A stretch of 64,000 bases of DNA from Psychroserpens burtonensis DSM 12212 (GTDB taxonomy: Bacteria; Bacteroidota; Bacteroidia; Flavobacteriales; Flavobacteriaceae): positions 123,868 to 187,867 of the forward strand of contig NZ_AUDE01000010.1 in the NCBI RefSeq assembly GCF_000425305.1. The letters run 5' to 3'. Both the position numbers and the translations under genes were made by a program. The notes beneath the pieces are model-generated. The model had not been told where the DNA came from and made no database searches. It worked only from the letters and a program-made list of their open reading frames with translations. Below are positions 63,699 through 64,000 of this stretch, one piece after another (position 1 is the first letter of the stretch; each line of letters opens with the position of its first letter).

Positions 63699-64000
63699 AT
63701 GAATATTTTTAAATTTACTGCGGAATTTGATAGCGAAGAATCATGTCGCAGGCATTTTAAAGAAGAGCGAGATAAAATTGGGGTAATTTGCCAAAAGTGT
63801 TCAAATACAACTCATTACTGGATAAAAAGTCAATGGAGTTATGAGTGTAAATCTTGCAGAAGCAGGACTTCTTTGCGCAGTGGTACCGTTATGCAAAGTT
63901 CAAAATTATCTTTTTTGATTTGGTACAAAACAATGTTCTTATTGACAGCGACCAAGAAAGGATTTTCATCGAAAGAAATACAACGTCAATTAGGCTTAAA
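63699..64000 (+). CDS. IS1595 family transposase, partial at right edge
   Basis: The frame from ATG 63699 is open to the edge of the window (about 100 residues): MNIFKFTAEFDSEESCRRHF, then a zinc ribbon with Cys pairs CQKCSNTTHYW and CKSCRSRTSLRSGTV, and FLIWYKTMFLLTATKKGFSS then KEIQRQLGL. This zinc-ribbon start with RTSLRSGTVMQSSKLSF is characteristic of the IS1595 (ISPna2-like) group, whose DDE/DDN transposase core lies further on. The left inverted repeat should lie within about 63600-63690. It borders a broken gene and so may have inserted recently. Confidence 0.85.
   Translation, partial: MNIFKFTAEFDSEESCRRHFKEERDKIGVICQKCSNTTHYWIKSQWSYECKSCRSRTSLRSGTVMQSSKLSFLIWYKTMFLLTATKKGFSSKEIQRQLGL

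Overview
The window looks like a chromosomal segment from a marine member of the Flavobacteriaceae (Bacteroidota). It is AT-rich, and most starts lack Shine-Dalgarno sites. Several promoters fit the Bacteroidota -7 consensus TAnnTTTG. The gene families (DUF5916, DUF6146, DUF6787, DUF6090, DUF937, DCC, MutS2 without Smr, DUF3570/DUF4266, QEGLA) are typical of the group. I saw no rRNA, tRNA, CRISPR array or replication origin.

Layout. 1-5200 is an accessory region: a partial YD-repeat-like protein, an SH3-like lipoprotein, a repeat protein of beta-flower type, a serine recombinase, an intact TIGR02757 gene beside a truncated diverged copy, and a 48-codon ORF with an atypical strong ribosome-binding site. 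5200-15965 holds lolD, a DUF5916 outer-membrane protein, a decayed folE, a CDP-alcohol phosphatidyltransferase, a TonB receptor locus with a His-rich small protein and a lipoprotein, and DUF6787/DUF6146 proteins. 16-20.7 kb has a frameshifted DUF937 gene, serA and serC, and divergent luxC-like and ferredoxin genes. 21-24.3 kb has a carboxypeptidase-regulatory-domain protein and a DUF6090 gene broken by two frameshifts. 24.5-31.2 kb is ychF followed by parE-membrane protein-parC. 31.2-35 kb has a Crp/Fnr regulator, then a thioredoxin-apbE-DUF4266-DUF3570 operon preceded by a perfect FNR-type box. 35-44.9 kb carries terC, a divergent XRE regulator/M14 peptidase pair with shared palindromes, an Lrp regulator, DinB, a YdiJ-like dehydrogenase, an LpxH-like phosphoesterase and aroC. 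45.2-51 kb is a dicarboxylate symporter and a tight cluster of ATP-grasp ligase, sulfurtransferase, TerB-like protein, N-formylglutamate amidohydrolase and QEGLA metallopeptidase, ending in a branched inverted-repeat element. 51.1-64 kb holds a decayed DUF4139 gene, a DCC protein, mutS2, a decayed JmjC/cupin gene, ung, an operon of SUI1, DUF1835, nucleoside phosphorylase and a binding protein, a 2-oxoglutarate dioxygenase, a fused E1 2-oxoacid dehydrogenase, a frameshifted secreted protein and the start of an IS1595-type transposase.

How the genes work together. The clearest functional units are serine synthesis (serC/serA), topoisomerase IV (parE/parC), a predicted envelope flavin/thiol redox operon under possible Fnr-type control, a predicted metal-related TonB locus, and the ATP-grasp/amidohydrolase/metallopeptidase cluster of unknown product. 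The window also has an unusual load of broken genes: TIGR02757, folE, DUF937, DUF6090, DUF4139, JmjC and the gene at 63.2 kb. Across most of the window the word TTCCGAAGARAA recurs far more often than base composition predicts.
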